A stretch of 64,000 bases of DNA, taken from Alteromonas sp047556435. GTDB taxonomy: Bacteria > Pseudomonadota > Gammaproteobacteria > Enterobacterales > Alteromonadaceae. Below are positions 1 through 8,321 of the stretch, piece after piece. The first letter of the stretch is position 1. Every line of letters starts with the position of its first letter. The notes beneath the pieces were generated by a model that saw only the letters and a program-made list of their open reading frames with translations, was not told where the DNA came from and did no database searches. Position numbers and translations under genes: made by a program. Where the stretch lies: positions 1,550,001 to 1,614,000 of the forward strand of contig NZ_CP180210.1 of the NCBI RefSeq assembly GCF_047556435.1, in the 5' to 3' direction.

Positions 1-644
1 GTTTTGAAAATAAGCGGCCGCAGATTTATATTCAGGATATTTACACTGCTAAGCGAGAGCAAATTACTGATTTTCCAGGCATTAATGGTAGCCCTACATT
101 TTCGCCAGACGGTAAACAGCTGGCGATGGTACTGTCAAAGGACGGGAATCCTGAGATTTATGTGATGGACCTGGATACCAGAAGTATACGCAGAATTACG
201 CGAAATCGTGCCATTGATACTGAACCCGCCTGGGCACCAGATGGGCAAAGCCTGATATTTAGCTCTGAACGGGGTGGTAAACCTCAGATTTATAGCGTAA
301 ATTTATCATCAGGGAATGTGAGACGTCTTACGTTTGTTGGTGAGCAGAACCTCGGGGGCACAATTACCCCTGATGGTAAACAGATGGTTGTGGTAAACAG
401 AACCAATGGAAATTACCATATCGCCAAACAGGCAGTTGATGATGGTGCGCCTCAGGTGCTTACCAGAACGTATCTGGATGAGTCACCAAGTATAGCGCCG
501 AATGGAAGCATGATTATATACAGCACATTACATGACGGTAAAAAGGTGTTATCCCTTGTATCGCTTGATGGGCGTTTTAAGGCTAGGTTACCAGCAGCCA
601 ATGGACAAGTTAAGTCGCCGAGTTGGTCACCATTTTTGTTTTAA
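1..644 (+). CDS. tolB: TolB, Tol-Pal system periplasmic beta-propeller protein (C-terminal part)
   Basis: The frame is open from base 3 and is already running when the window begins, so the N-terminal half is outside. The roughly 213 visible residues form successive beta-propeller blades with repeated signatures (FSPDGKQ, WAPDGQ, TPDGKQ, IAPNGS), which is the C-terminal propeller of TolB. TolB acts in the periplasm. It binds Pal and the Tol complex, which holds the outer membrane to the cell wall and helps it constrict at division. The stop at 642-644 is followed 40 bases later by pal, in the standard tolB-pal-cpoB order. Identification is firm from sequence style and neighbours together. Confidence 0.95.
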   Translation, partial: FENKRPQIYIQDIYTAKREQITDFPGINGSPTFSPDGKQLAMVLSKDGNPEIYVMDLDTRSIRRITRNRAIDTEPAWAPDGQSLIFSSERGGKPQIYSVNLSSGNVRRLTFVGEQNLGGTITPDGKQMVVVNRTNGNYHIAKQAVDDGAPQVLTRTYLDESPSIAPNGSMIIYSTLHDGKKVLSLVSLDGRFKARLPAANGQVKSPSWSPFLF

Positions 645-684
645 CAAACTCAAATATTGATGAATAAATATAAGGATTAAGAGG

Positions 685-1251
685 ATGCAAATGAATAAAG
701 TAATGAAAAGTTTCATTATCGCCTTGCCAGTGGTGACTATGATGGCTTGTTCATCAGGACCAAGTGAAGAAGAGCTAGCAGCAGAGCGTAACCGTCAGGC
801 GCAAGAACAAGCTGAAGCGGAAGCCGCGGCGCGTGCAGCTGAAGCTGAGCGTGTTAAGGCAGAAGCGGCTGAGCGCATGCAGCGTGAAGAAGAAATGGTT
901 CAGCAAGAGCTGGAATCATTGAAAAACGAACAAACCGTGTACTTCGATTTTGACCGTTCAAGCATCAAGGCGGAATTCCGTTCACTGCTTGATAAGCACG
1001 CTGAGTTTCTGGTAGCGAATCCAGACCAGAACGTTGTTATCGAAGGCCACACTGACAGTCGCGGTACGCCTGAGTACAACATCGCCCTGGGTGAGCGTCG
1101 TGCGAAAGCTGTAGAAACGTATCTGATGAATGCTGGTGTTAGCAGCTCACAGATTTCCGTGGTGTCTTACGGTGAAGAAAAACCTGCTGTGATGGGGTCA
1201 ACTGAGTACGCTATGGCTCAGAACCGTCGCGGAGTGGTTGTTTATCAATAA
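685..1251 (+). CDS. pal: Pal, peptidoglycan-associated outer-membrane lipoprotein
   Basis: 188 residues. A lipoprotein signal peptide ends in MMAC, so Cys22 is the lipidated residue. Residues about 28-80 are a charged Ala/Glu-rich helical linker, longer than in E. coli Pal. From about residue 85 there is an OmpA-C domain with YFDFD, EGHTDSRGTPEYN and the R-R pair (NRRGVVV) that bind diaminopimelate of peptidoglycan. ATG 685 is preferred over ATG 691 because MQMNKVMK matches the start of E. coli Pal, and a TAAGGA box lies eight bases upstream. Pal anchors the outer membrane to the cell wall and interacts with TolB. The stop overlaps the start of cpoB (TAATG), so the two are probably translationally coupled. 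Confidence 0.97.
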   Translation: MQMNKVMKSFIIALPVVTMMACSSGPSEEELAAERNRQAQEQAEAEAAARAAEAERVKAEAAERMQREEEMVQQELESLKNEQTVYFDFDRSSIKAEFRSLLDKHAEFLVANPDQNVVIEGHTDSRGTPEYNIALGERRAKAVETYLMNAGVSSSQISVVSYGEEKPAVMGSTEYAMAQNRRGVVVYQ

Positions 1252-2054
1252 TGGCTAATACCGTTATTCGACAATATGTAGTGCGGGGCGTCACCTTGTG
1301 TGCCGCCCTTGCCGTATCTGCAGGTGTCTCAGCGCAGGCGCCGGTCTACGACGTAAACGGCAATGAGAACAGTCTGGAAAAACGGATTGCTATCCTTGAA
1401 CGTATGGTGGATAGCCGGACCGACATGCAACATCGTTTGCAGCAGCAAATCGATACCATGCAGGGCGAGGTTGATGAACTTCGTGGTGCGCTTGAGGTTA
1501 ACACTAACAAGCTTGAAAAAGTGCTGGAGCGTCAGCGTGAGCTCTATTTAGAGATCGACAAACGCGTTGAAGCACTCAAGCAATCTGGCGTCGGTGGAAG
1601 CGTAAGTACAGGCTCACAGCCGTCCATGCCTTCAACAGAGTCGGGTTCAGGTAGTTCGCAACCTGTTGCACCAGCAGGACAAGATGAGGCTTCAGCATAT
1701 GATAATGCAGTAAACCTTATTCTGAAATCCCGCGAGTACGACAAAGCGATTCCCGCGTTTCAGTCTTTTATCCAGCGATTCCCTAATAGTGAATTTGCAC
1801 CCAATGCACATTACTGGCTAGGTCAGTTGTTGTTTAATAAGCAGGCGTGGGCTGAAGCAGAAGAGCAGTTTCAGATTGTTTCGAACCGGTTCAGCGATTC
1901 AACCAAACGACCAGACGCGTTGTTGAAGCTTGGTGTTATCGCTGAGCGGCAGGGGAATGCATCGTCTGCCAGAGATTTTTTTCAGCAGGTGATATCGCAA
2001 TATCCAGATTCATCGGCAAAAAAGTTGGCTGAGTCCAGACTGTCAGGTCTTTAA
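1251..2054 (+). CDS. cpoB: CpoB (YbgF), cell division coordinator of the Tol-Pal system
   Basis: 267 residues, with the start codon sharing one base with the pal stop (TAATG). There is a cleavable signal peptide ending near VSAQA. Residues about 38-110 form a heptad-rich coiled coil (trimerisation helix). A Ser/Gly/Pro-rich linker follows at about 118-145. Three TPR-type repeats occupy the C-terminus (YDKAIPAFQ, AEAEEQFQ, ASSARDFFQ). In E. coli this periplasmic protein links peptidoglycan synthesis by PBP1B with Tol-driven outer-membrane constriction. It is the last gene of the Tol-Pal operon and is followed directly by a strong terminator. Confidence 0.95.
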   Translation: MANTVIRQYVVRGVTLCAALAVSAGVSAQAPVYDVNGNENSLEKRIAILERMVDSRTDMQHRLQQQIDTMQGEVDELRGALEVNTNKLEKVLERQRELYLEIDKRVEALKQSGVGGSVSTGSQPSMPSTESGSGSSQPVAPAGQDEASAYDNAVNLILKSREYDKAIPAFQSFIQRFPNSEFAPNAHYWLGQLLFNKQAWAEAEEQFQIVSNRFSDSTKRPDALLKLGVIAERQGNASSARDFFQQVISQYPDSSAKKLAESRLSGL

Positions 2055-2055
2055 T

Positions 2056-2086
2056 AAAAAACCTCTCTTCGCGAGAGGTTTTTTTT
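2056..2086 (+). terminator. Rho-independent terminator of the tol-pal operon
   Basis: ACCTCTC and GAGAGGT form a stem with a TTCGC-type loop, followed by a run of T. It begins right after the cpoB stop codon. Confidence 0.92.
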
Positions 2087-2213
2087 CATCAAAAAAATCA
2101 GTTGTTATGGTCTATGTTCTGAAGCTGTGCGTAGAATTCCTGAACGATTTGGTTTCATTTTGAGCGTTTAAACGCGATTTGAAAGAAAAGTGCAATAAAT
2201 ACCATTTTAAGGG

Positions 2214-2241
2214 TTGCACAGCCTCAGGAAATAAGTATTAT
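2214..2241 (+). promoter_or_regulatory. Sigma-70 promoter of the tRNA-Lys genes
   Basis: TTGCAC (2214-2219), 16 bases, then TATTAT (2236-2241). The bases after the -10 are GC-rich (GCGCCCG), the discriminator type found at promoters repressed by ppGpp. The first tRNA begins 42 bases further on. Confidence 0.75.
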
Positions 2242-2283
2242 ATGCGCCCGTTGCCAAGGCAAGGCAACAAGCGATAAAACGAT

Positions 2284-2359
2284 GGGTCGTTAGCTCAGTT
2301 GGTAGAGCAGTTGACTTTTAATCAATTGGTCGCTGGTTCGAATCCAGCACGACCCACCA
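2284..2359 (+). tRNA. tRNA-Lys (anticodon TTT), copy 1
   Basis: 76 bases with encoded CCA. The acceptor stem GGGTCGT pairs with ACGACCC, the D arm contains AGCTCAGTTGGTAGAGC, the anticodon loop reads CTTTTAA, and the T arm is GCTGG TTCGAAT CCAGC. In E. coli too, a tRNA-Lys gene follows the tol-pal operon. Confidence 0.97.
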
Positions 2360-2403
2360 TCTTCACAGCCACTGTGTAGTACGCGTTTTTCGCCCCTCTT
2401 GAT

Positions 2404-2479
2404 GGGTCGTTAGCTCAGTTGGTAGAGCAGTTGACTTTTAATCAATTGGTCGCTGGTTCGAATCCAGCACGACCCACCA
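2404..2479 (+). tRNA. tRNA-Lys (anticodon TTT), copy 2
   Basis: Identical to copy 1 over all 76 bases, plus the GAT before it. It begins 120 bases after copy 1 and is presumably made from the same transcript. Its last 19 bases are the first member of the 171-bp repeat array that follows. Confidence 0.97.
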
Positions 2480-2537
2480 TCAAGCCTATTCTCTTAAGCA
2501 TTAAAATAAACTTCAAAAAAGAAACTAAGCCCGCGCA

Positions 2538-2636
2538 GGATTAGAACCAGCGAAGCGGTTCGACACCCGAGCATCGCGAGGTGAACGCACTTTAGTGCGG
2601 CCCATCAGGGCAAGCCTCGAAGAGGCGCAGTAATCC
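2538..2636 (+). other. Multi-hairpin element, tRNA-Lys locus copy 1 (candidate structured RNA)
   Basis: An outer stem GGATTA (2538-2543) / TAATCC (2631-2636) encloses five consecutive small hairpins. These are GAACC/GGTTC (2544-2561), CACC/GGTG (2564-2583), CGCAC-TTTA-GTGCG (2586-2599), GCCC-ATCA-GGGC (2600-2611) and GCCTC-GAA-GAGGC (2614-2626). A second copy lies at 2709-2807 with two substitutions that weaken pairs. A cut-short third copy starts near 2876. The GGTTCGA to ATCCAGC flanks are the two sides of the tRNA-Lys T arm, so the block looks like an insertion into the T loop of a tRNA fragment. Function unknown. Confidence 0.6.
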
Positions 2637-2708
2637 AGCACGACCCACCATCAAGCCTAATCTCTTAAGTATTAAAATAAACTTCAAAAAAGAAACTAAG
2701 TCCGCGCA

Positions 2709-2807
2709 GGATTAGAACCAGCGAAACGGTTCGACACCCGAGCATCGCGAGGTGAACGCACTTTAGTGCGACCCATCAGGGCAAGCCTCGAAGAGGCGCA
2801 GTAATCC
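2709..2807 (+). other. Multi-hairpin element, tRNA-Lys locus copy 2
   Basis: Exact repeat, 171 bases on, of the element at 2538-2636. The exceptions are a G to A in the inner part of the first hairpin and a G to A that removes one pair from the GCCC/GGGC hairpin. Neither change is compensated, so this copy may be decaying. Confidence 0.55.
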
Positions 2808-2925
2808 AGCACGACCCACCATCAAGCCTCTTTTCCCAAGTTAAAATCGTCCTCCAAAAAAACAGGCCCTCGCAGGATTTGAAATAAGCGAAGCGGTTCG
2901 GCGCCTGAGCAACGCGAGGTGCGAA

Positions 2926-3192
2926 CTTTTCCAATAATGCGGCTTACTCAGCGAAACTCCAGGCATATGTTAACAGGCGATGTAGTAGCGCTTGTAATCG
3001 CATCCTGTCGCTGCATACACGAGCACACTTGCTGCGAGTTCAGTAAGAAACCTGGCGCAAGTAATCGGTTTGTCAGCTAATGCGTAGCAATAGTGAACGC
3101 AGCAAACAGTCTGCCGTAATGTTCTAAAAAAGCGGTTGAAAAGCGCGCAAACGTTATTACGTTTGTAGTATGTAATTTTTATGACAGTCGGG
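2926..3192. other. Intergenic stretch before nadA
   Basis: Beyond the end of the repeats I see only the approach to the nadA promoter. The 87-codon reverse ORF here (2970-3233) runs through the nadA promoter and has no recognisable features, so I do not call it. Confidence 0.5.
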
Positions 3193-3198
3193 TATAAT
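3162..3198 (+). promoter_or_regulatory. Probable nadA promoter
   Basis: A perfect TATAAT sits at 3193-3198, 36 bases before the nadA start. No good -35 lies at the ideal distance; TTTGTA at 3162 is too far. This -10 box lies inside the longest possible nadA ORF and argues against the upstream ATG at 3181. Confidence 0.5.
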
Positions 3199-3234
3199 CC
3201 ACGGCCTTGTCGCAATACAGATGCAGGTTTCACG

Positions 3235-4296
3235 ATGTCAGCAGTGTTTCGGGTGGATCAGGTAGAGTATCCATTCCCAAGCAAACCAGAACCATTAAGT
3301 GCCGATCGCAGAGCAACCTTAAAAGAAGAGATTAAGTCACTTCTAAAGGCGCGAAATGCGGTTATGGTGGCGCATTACTACACAGACCCCGAAATTCAGG
3401 CGCTAGCTGAAGAAACCGGAGGCTGTGTTGCTGATTCTCTTGAGATGGCGCGGTTTGGGCGGGATGCACAAGAGCAGACGCTGATCGTGGCCGGGGTTCG
3501 TTTCATGGGGGAGACCGCAAAGATCCTGAGCCCTGAAAAAACCGTGCTGATGCCAACCCTTGAGGCGACCTGTTCGTTGGATATTGGTTGTCCGGTAAAA
3601 GAGTTCAGCGAATTCTGTGACCAGCACCCTGACCATACTGTCGTGGTGTATGCGAATACTTCTGCGGCTGTGAAAGCGCGCGCTGACTGGGTAGTGACGT
3701 CCAGTATCGCATTGGAAATTGTCGAGCATCTGGACTCACAGGGTAAAAAAATTATTTGGGGACCGGATCGTCACCTCGGTTCTTATATTGCTAAGCAAAC
3801 CGGTGCCGACATGCTGATGTGGCAGGGTGAGTGTATCGTACATGACGAGTTCTCTGCGCAGAAGCTTCAGGATATGAAAGCGTTGTATCCGGATGCGGCA
3901 GTTCTGGTACACCCTGAATCGCCTGCAAGCGTGGTAGAAATGGCAGATGCCGTAGGCTCTACCAGTCAGCTTATTAAAGCGTCTCAAACTATGCACAACG
4001 ATACGTTCATAGTAGCAACAGACAAAGGCATCTTTTATAAGATGCAGCAACTGACACCAGGAAAGACGTTTATTGAAGCACCAACGGCCGGAAATGGCGC
4101 AACTTGTAAAAGCTGTGCTCACTGCCCGTGGATGGCGATGAATGGCCTGGAAGCGATTAAGCGCTCTCTGAGCGGTTCAACCGAAGGCCATGAAATCTTT
4201 GTTGACGACATGCTGCGTACCAAAGCACTAATTCCGCTGGACCGCATGCTGGACTTTTCGGCGCAACTTAAATTAAAAGTAGCAGGAAACGCTTAA
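3235..4296 (+). CDS. nadA: Quinolinate synthase A
   Basis: 353 residues from ATG 3235. The longer frame from 3181 is rejected because a TATAAT box lies within it and because the family is about 350 residues long. NadA condenses iminoaspartate with dihydroxyacetone phosphate to quinolinate in de novo NAD synthesis, using a [4Fe-4S] cluster. Cluster cysteines are visible in ATCSLDIGC, WQGEC and the C-terminal CKSCAHC. Other family signatures are MVAHYYTDPEIQ, GVRFMGETAKIL and GPDRHLG. E. coli also has nadA just after the tol-pal/tRNA-Lys region. nadB is not in this window. Confidence 0.97.
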   Translation: MSAVFRVDQVEYPFPSKPEPLSADRRATLKEEIKSLLKARNAVMVAHYYTDPEIQALAEETGGCVADSLEMARFGRDAQEQTLIVAGVRFMGETAKILSPEKTVLMPTLEATCSLDIGCPVKEFSEFCDQHPDHTVVVYANTSAAVKARADWVVTSSIALEIVEHLDSQGKKIIWGPDRHLGSYIAKQTGADMLMWQGECIVHDEFSAQKLQDMKALYPDAAVLVHPESPASVVEMADAVGSTSQLIKASQTMHNDTFIVATDKGIFYKMQQLTPGKTFIEAPTAGNGATCKSCAHCPWMAMNGLEAIKRSLSGSTEGHEIFVDDMLRTKALIPLDRMLDFSAQLKLKVAGNA

Positions 4297-4415
4297 TATC
4301 TGGTCAGTTGGGTAGTTTTTCCCGACTTTATCTTGATTCAGCGCGCGAGTTTACCTACTATACGCGCGCTTAATCTGTTCTCAGGTGACAAAGTCGGGAG
4401 CAGAAGCGACAATCC

Positions 4416-4506
4416 GGAGAGATGGCTGAGTGGCTGAAGGCGCACGCCTGGAAAGTGTGTATACGTTTGTAGCGTATCGAGGGTTCGAATCCCTCTCTCT
4501 CCGCCA
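4416..4506 (+). tRNA. tRNA-Ser (anticodon GGA)
   Basis: 91 bases with encoded CCA. The acceptor GGAGAGA pairs with TCTCTCC, the anticodon loop is CTGGAAA, and the long class II variable arm (TGTGTATACG...CGTATCGA) is present. T loop TTCGAAT. Confidence 0.97.
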
Positions 4507-4516
4507 GATATAAAAG

Positions 4517-4541
4517 AACCGCCCTTGTGGCGGTTTTTTTG
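4517..4541 (+). terminator. Rho-independent terminator after tRNA-Ser
   Basis: AACCGCC / GGCGGTT stem with loop CTTGT, then seven T. Confidence 0.92.
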
Positions 4542-4848
4542 TACCTGTTAAGACAGTGCAAGCGGAAGGCTGAGAGTCGGGCCCGGTCAGTTGCGACCGA
4601 AACCGGTATTTACGTTACGATATGGCTGCCCTCGTTGGCAGTGAGTAAACCTTAGCGCCAGTGTGATATCTGAAACACAGCAATTAACACCGCAGGGAAA
4701 GGCCATCACACATTTTGAGGTTAAGTCATAATCTGCTATGAGGTTATTGCACGACCTTGTGTTGCTCATTGTGACTTTTGACACATGTGAGCTTTCACTA
4801 CAGCCGTTAATATTCTGGTCACTAATAACGATGTAAGTGACGAAATTG

Positions 4849-5844
4849 ATGATTAACTTATTTTTTCTACTGAGTTTATTTTTAACCACTTCCGCTGTTG
4901 CCGCTATTGATGTCGCCTATTCAGAACTCGATTTCATTAATCCTGACACACAACAGCCGGTTAAACTCTCTATCTGGTATCCAGCCGAAACACAATGTGA
5001 GGGGGCCAGGCTGTGCTTGTCCAAAACGACCCGTTTAGATCAAACCATCCTGCTATCCCACGGTGCAATGGGGTCGGCCAGAGAGCTCAATTGGATCGGG
5101 TATGCCACTGCATCACGAGGTTTTGTTACAGTAGGAATAAATCACTTTGGTGAGTCTTGGGTATATGGCCCTGAAAGTATTCAGCCACAAGCGGCAATAA
5201 CGTTATGGCGTCGAGCCAGTGAAGTATCGGCGGTAATAAACCTGCTTCAACGGAACGCAGTGGATACGCAGGACCATCTCGCGTTACTGAATCGACCAGT
5301 AAACTGGCATAACATCACGGCAATTGGCTTTTCTTCTGGTGGCTCAACTGTCATCACCCTTGCGGGTGGCAGATATGCGCCTGCAAGAGCGCGGGATTAC
5401 TGTGCATCAACTCGATCGCAGGGCGACTTGGGCTGCAACTATGTAAAGCATTCCTCTCAACAAACGTTTTCAATGGAAGAGGCAACTGCTGATTATCGCG
5501 AAGAACGAATTACTAAAGTGATTGCGCTTGACCCCGCGGCAGGGCCGATGACCACGGAAAAAAGTCTCGCTAACATTGCGATCCCGGTTATGATTTTCGC
5601 AGCCAAACAAAATGACTTTTTACCTTTTGATAATCACGCCGGTTACTACGCATCAGCCATTCCCAATGCCGCACTGTATTCGTTAGATAATGACGCGGGT
5701 CATTTTGTTTTTATCGATAAATGCCAGCACAATCATCAAGCAATGGGGATTTCACTATGTGAAGACCGAAGCGGCGTTGATAGAGAAAAAGTGCATCGTC
5801 AGCTTTACCCCAGACTAATTAAGTTTATTCACTCAGGAACGTAG
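4849..5844 (+). CDS. Secreted alpha/beta hydrolase (dienelactone hydrolase / PAF-acetylhydrolase-like)
   Basis: About 331 residues. A hydrophobic signal peptide (MINLFFLLSLFLTTSAVAA) directs export. ATG 4849 is preferred, with AAGTGA eight bases before it. The frame can also begin at GTG 4837. The fold is indicated by LSHGAMGS (oxyanion strand), the nucleophile elbow GFSSGGS and a late DAGHFVF histidine. An acidic member is likely in LDPAAG or KQNDFLPFD. Predicted role: hydrolysis of an ester or lipid-like substrate in the periplasm or outside; the substrate cannot be read from sequence. It stands alone, with a bidirectional terminator after it. Confidence 0.8.
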   Translation: MINLFFLLSLFLTTSAVAAIDVAYSELDFINPDTQQPVKLSIWYPAETQCEGARLCLSKTTRLDQTILLSHGAMGSARELNWIGYATASRGFVTVGINHFGESWVYGPESIQPQAAITLWRRASEVSAVINLLQRNAVDTQDHLALLNRPVNWHNITAIGFSSGGSTVITLAGGRYAPARARDYCASTRSQGDLGCNYVKHSSQQTFSMEEATADYREERITKVIALDPAAGPMTTEKSLANIAIPVMIFAAKQNDFLPFDNHAGYYASAIPNAALYSLDNDAGHFVFIDKCQHNHQAMGISLCEDRSGVDREKVHRQLYPRLIKFIHSGT

Positions 5845-5888
5845 GATCTGAGACTAAATACGTGAACGCGAGGTTGATAGCAAACAAA

Positions 5889-5917
5889 TAAAAAGCCACG
5901 TCACAGCGTGGCTTTTA
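5889..5917. terminator. Bidirectional terminator between convergent genes
   Basis: AAAAGCCACG / CGTGGCTTTT stem with loop TCACAG and A/T runs on both sides. It serves the hydrolase gene on the plus strand and the Sel1-repeat gene on the minus strand. Confidence 0.85.
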
Positions 5918-5991
5918 TCTAAAACATACATAGTTGAACAGGGTTACTTAACGTTGTTTGGGAAACCCTGAAGCGAATTGGCTGTTATGCG

Positions 5992-6852
5992 CTAACCCCG
6001 AGCTGCCCACAAAGCAGCTTCAAATGGTGTACGCACCGAGTAAGCAACATAGCGCTGCCAGTTTTCCGCAGGAACACTGGAACAGCTGAACACGTCGTCG
6101 CAGTCGCGACCACGAATTCGGGTGCCGGTTGATTTCTTATGAATGTCTCTGGGCAGCGCTTTAAATAACGCCAGGCCGTGGTCAAGAATTTCACGCAGAT
6201 TCGGGCCATTCACTTCAATCACCTCAAAGCGAGAGTCCTCAGGCGGCAAGCGCATGGCAGACAATTCTTTACTCTCATTACCAGGGAATAATGAATCCGG
6301 TGCACGCTCAACCGCAGCAACGGTTAACGGCATTTGCGTTGCGTTAAGAGCACCTTCCTCATTCAGGCGCGATAGCACGTAAATGACATTTCGGTTCTGT
6401 GACTTAATTGACGCTGCAATCCATTCATCGGCAATTTCCAGGTTTTTAAAACCATAGCGATCATTAGAAAGCACTTCACCCATAAAATAGATTGCATTTG
6501 GGTGGCCGCGTTTGGCCGCATCAGAAAGGTACGTAAGCCCTTTCTCACGGTCATCCTCATCGTCACTGGTCAACATTAAGAGACCGGCTTTGTATCTTCC
6601 CAGTACCGACCCCCATCGTGCCGCTTTCATGTAAGCGTCAAGGGCTTCTTCTTCATCGATTTCGGTTCCATAGCCATTCAGGTACATATCGCCAAGCATC
6701 GCTGCCGCGTCTATATGTGATTTTGCATAGCGCTTATAATCGTTGAAGTATTCTTTGCATTGGCTGGTATCGCACTTTCCGATTTTTACTTCTTCGGCAA
6801 GTACAGAGAAGGTGCTGAGGGTTGCTGCAAGTAGCAAGATTCTTTTTATCAT
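5992..6852 (-). CDS. Exported Sel1/TPR-repeat protein
   Basis: 286 residues from the ATG at 6852, which has AAGGA seven bases upstream. A GTG two codons earlier (6858) is possible but poorly spaced. A signal peptide ends at SVLA. At least three Sel1-like helical repeats follow, with signatures AAMLGDMYLNGYG, AARWGSVLGRYKAG and AAKRGHPNAIYFMG. Such repeats bind other proteins. A Cys pair (CDTSQC) follows the signal and a second pair (CDDVFSC) lies near the C-terminus, which suggests a disulphide-stabilised periplasmic protein. Specific function unknown. Confidence 0.75.
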   Translation of the reverse strand: MIKRILLLAATLSTFSVLAEEVKIGKCDTSQCKEYFNDYKRYAKSHIDAAAMLGDMYLNGYGTEIDEEEALDAYMKAARWGSVLGRYKAGLLMLTSDDEDDREKGLTYLSDAAKRGHPNAIYFMGEVLSNDRYGFKNLEIADEWIAASIKSQNRNVIYVLSRLNEEGALNATQMPLTVAAVERAPDSLFPGNESKELSAMRLPPEDSRFEVIEVNGPNLREILDHGLALFKALPRDIHKKSTGTRIRGRDCDDVFSCSSVPAENWQRYVAYSVRTPFEAALWAARG

Positions 6853-7143
6853 TTTCACATCCTTGATGGTAATGGTGTTGTAACTTCATTAACCTTAACC
6901 CACTTTTTTTACTATGCACAAGTTTTGTGCGTGCGGTCTAACCGGTATCCCTTAGCCATATTAAGTAAACGCTTTTTTCCTGAAAGCGTGTGCAGAACAT
7001 GGTTAAAACATCGTCAATCTCGCACTGCTGTTGGTTTTCATGAAGATCCTTCCATTCTTGAAAAGCCGTATACTTATATCTAAACCGAACAAAAAACGTA
7101 AATGTAAAAAAATGTTATCAGCGATGAATAAGGGGAAGCCGTT

Positions 7144-8154
7144 ATGAAAGTAATGCGAATCGAAAATCCAGATGCCGGGCTGGACGGGTTGAAGATGACC
7201 GAGGAAGCAGAGCCAGGCAAGCCTGGAGATGGGCAGATAAAAGTCCGGCTGTTGGCAAGTTCGCTTAACTTTCATGATTACGGGGTGGCCAGCGGGCGAA
7301 TGCCGCCGGAGAAAGGACGGATCCCACTTTCAGATGGGGCGGGTGTTGTAGAGGCTATTGGCGACAATGTCACCGCGCTGAAACCCGGTGACCGGGTTGT
7401 TTCTGTTTTTTTCCCTGACTGGGAAACGGGCGGGCCGACTATTGATAACTTCAGTCGTACACCTGGAGACGGCATCGATGGCTATGCCAGAGATTGTGTT
7501 ATTACACCGGCCAACTGGTTTACACGTTCCCCCGCGGGTTGGTCGCACCAGGAGTCAGCCACAATTACAACAGCAGGGCTGACGGCCTGGCGGGCATTGG
7601 CCGTTGAAGCACAGTTAAAACCGGGGGATACCGTATTATTACTCGGTACCGGCGGCGTATCCATTTACGCGCTGCAAATCGCGAAGGCCTGTGGGGCGCG
7701 CGTAGCGATTACCTCTTCCAGTGACGAGAAGCTCGAAAAAGCCAGGGCCATGGGAGCCGATTACACAATTAATTACCGTGAACATGATAACTGGGGCGAA
7801 CAGGTTCGCGGGTGGACCGGCGGGGAAGGCGTCGACCATGTTGTTGAGGTGGGAGGCCCTGTTACGCTGGCGAACAGCATACAAGCCTGTCGGGTTGGGG
7901 GAAATATCGTATTAATCGGTGTCTTGACAGGCCTCGGTGGCGACGTGCCTACCGCTGACTTGATGCGCAAACAGATTACGCTGACCGGCATTATCGTGGG
8001 CAGCCACAAGCATCAGCGCGACTTCGTCAAAGCGCTGGAGCACATGAAGTTTAAGCCAGTAATTGATAAGTCATTTCCGTTGGACAGTCTGGCAGACGCA
8101 TTTCGCTATGAAGAATCCGGTGCCCATTTTGGTAAAATCTGTATCACGATATAA
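7144..8154 (+). CDS. Medium-chain dehydrogenase/reductase, quinone-oxidoreductase-like
   Basis: 336 residues, RBS AAGGGGAAG before ATG 7144. It has the MDR layout: an N-terminal GroES-like domain (SSLNFHDYGVASGRMP, PLSDGAGVVEAIG) and a Rossmann cofactor domain (LLLGTGGVSIYALQIAKACGARV). The structural zinc cysteines are absent, and the catalytic zinc Cys/His set is not evident, as in the zinc-free NADPH:quinone reductase branch. Predicted to reduce a quinone, enone or aldehyde with NAD(P)H. Monocistronic; substrate unknown. Confidence 0.85.
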   Translation: MKVMRIENPDAGLDGLKMTEEAEPGKPGDGQIKVRLLASSLNFHDYGVASGRMPPEKGRIPLSDGAGVVEAIGDNVTALKPGDRVVSVFFPDWETGGPTIDNFSRTPGDGIDGYARDCVITPANWFTRSPAGWSHQESATITTAGLTAWRALAVEAQLKPGDTVLLLGTGGVSIYALQIAKACGARVAITSSSDEKLEKARAMGADYTINYREHDNWGEQVRGWTGGEGVDHVVEVGGPVTLANSIQACRVGGNIVLIGVLTGLGGDVPTADLMRKQITLTGIIVGSHKHQRDFVKALEHMKFKPVIDKSFPLDSLADAFRYEESGAHFGKICITI

Positions 8155-8321
8155 CCGCAAAACAAACATCTGAAGTTCAACGATGTCGTTTTCACTTTGC
8201 GGCCACGCGAATTTCCGGTAAGCGTTATGGCCCTTGCCAGCGGCGAGAGTTGCTGGCAGTTGTCTCAGTACAGTGCTATAGGGTAATGTGTTGAAAGCGC
8301 TACCATTGAAAGGAAAGGGGT

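Larger units (their letters stand above)
2461..2925 (+). repeat. 171-bp tandem repeats carrying the tRNA-Lys 3' end (about 2.7 units)
   Basis: Units begin at 2461 (inside tRNA-Lys copy 2), 2632 and 2803; both intervals are exactly 171 bases. Each unit starts with the last 19 bases of tRNA-Lys (AATCCAGCACGACCCACCA) and continues with a shared spacer, a TTCAAAAAAGAAACTAAG stretch and a multi-hairpin block. Units 1 and 2 differ at only a few bases. Unit 3 diverges and fades near 2925. None of the three forward frames stays open through unit 1. The arrangement resembles the E. coli tyrT locus, whose 178-bp repeats also each carry the tRNA 3' end. Confidence 0.9.

Noticed and set aside
2970..3233. 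87-codon reverse ORF upstream of nadA
   Set aside because: It covers the nadA promoter and has no protein-like features I can recognise.
4370..4561. Reverse-strand ORF with AEREGFEPS-type sequence
   Set aside because: It is the antisense translation of the tRNA-Ser gene, a well-known false gene call.
4560..4836. Possible small gene between tRNA-Ser and the secreted hydrolase
   Set aside because: The only ORF (reverse, 4587-4889) overlaps the hydrolase start and has no RBS or recognisable features.
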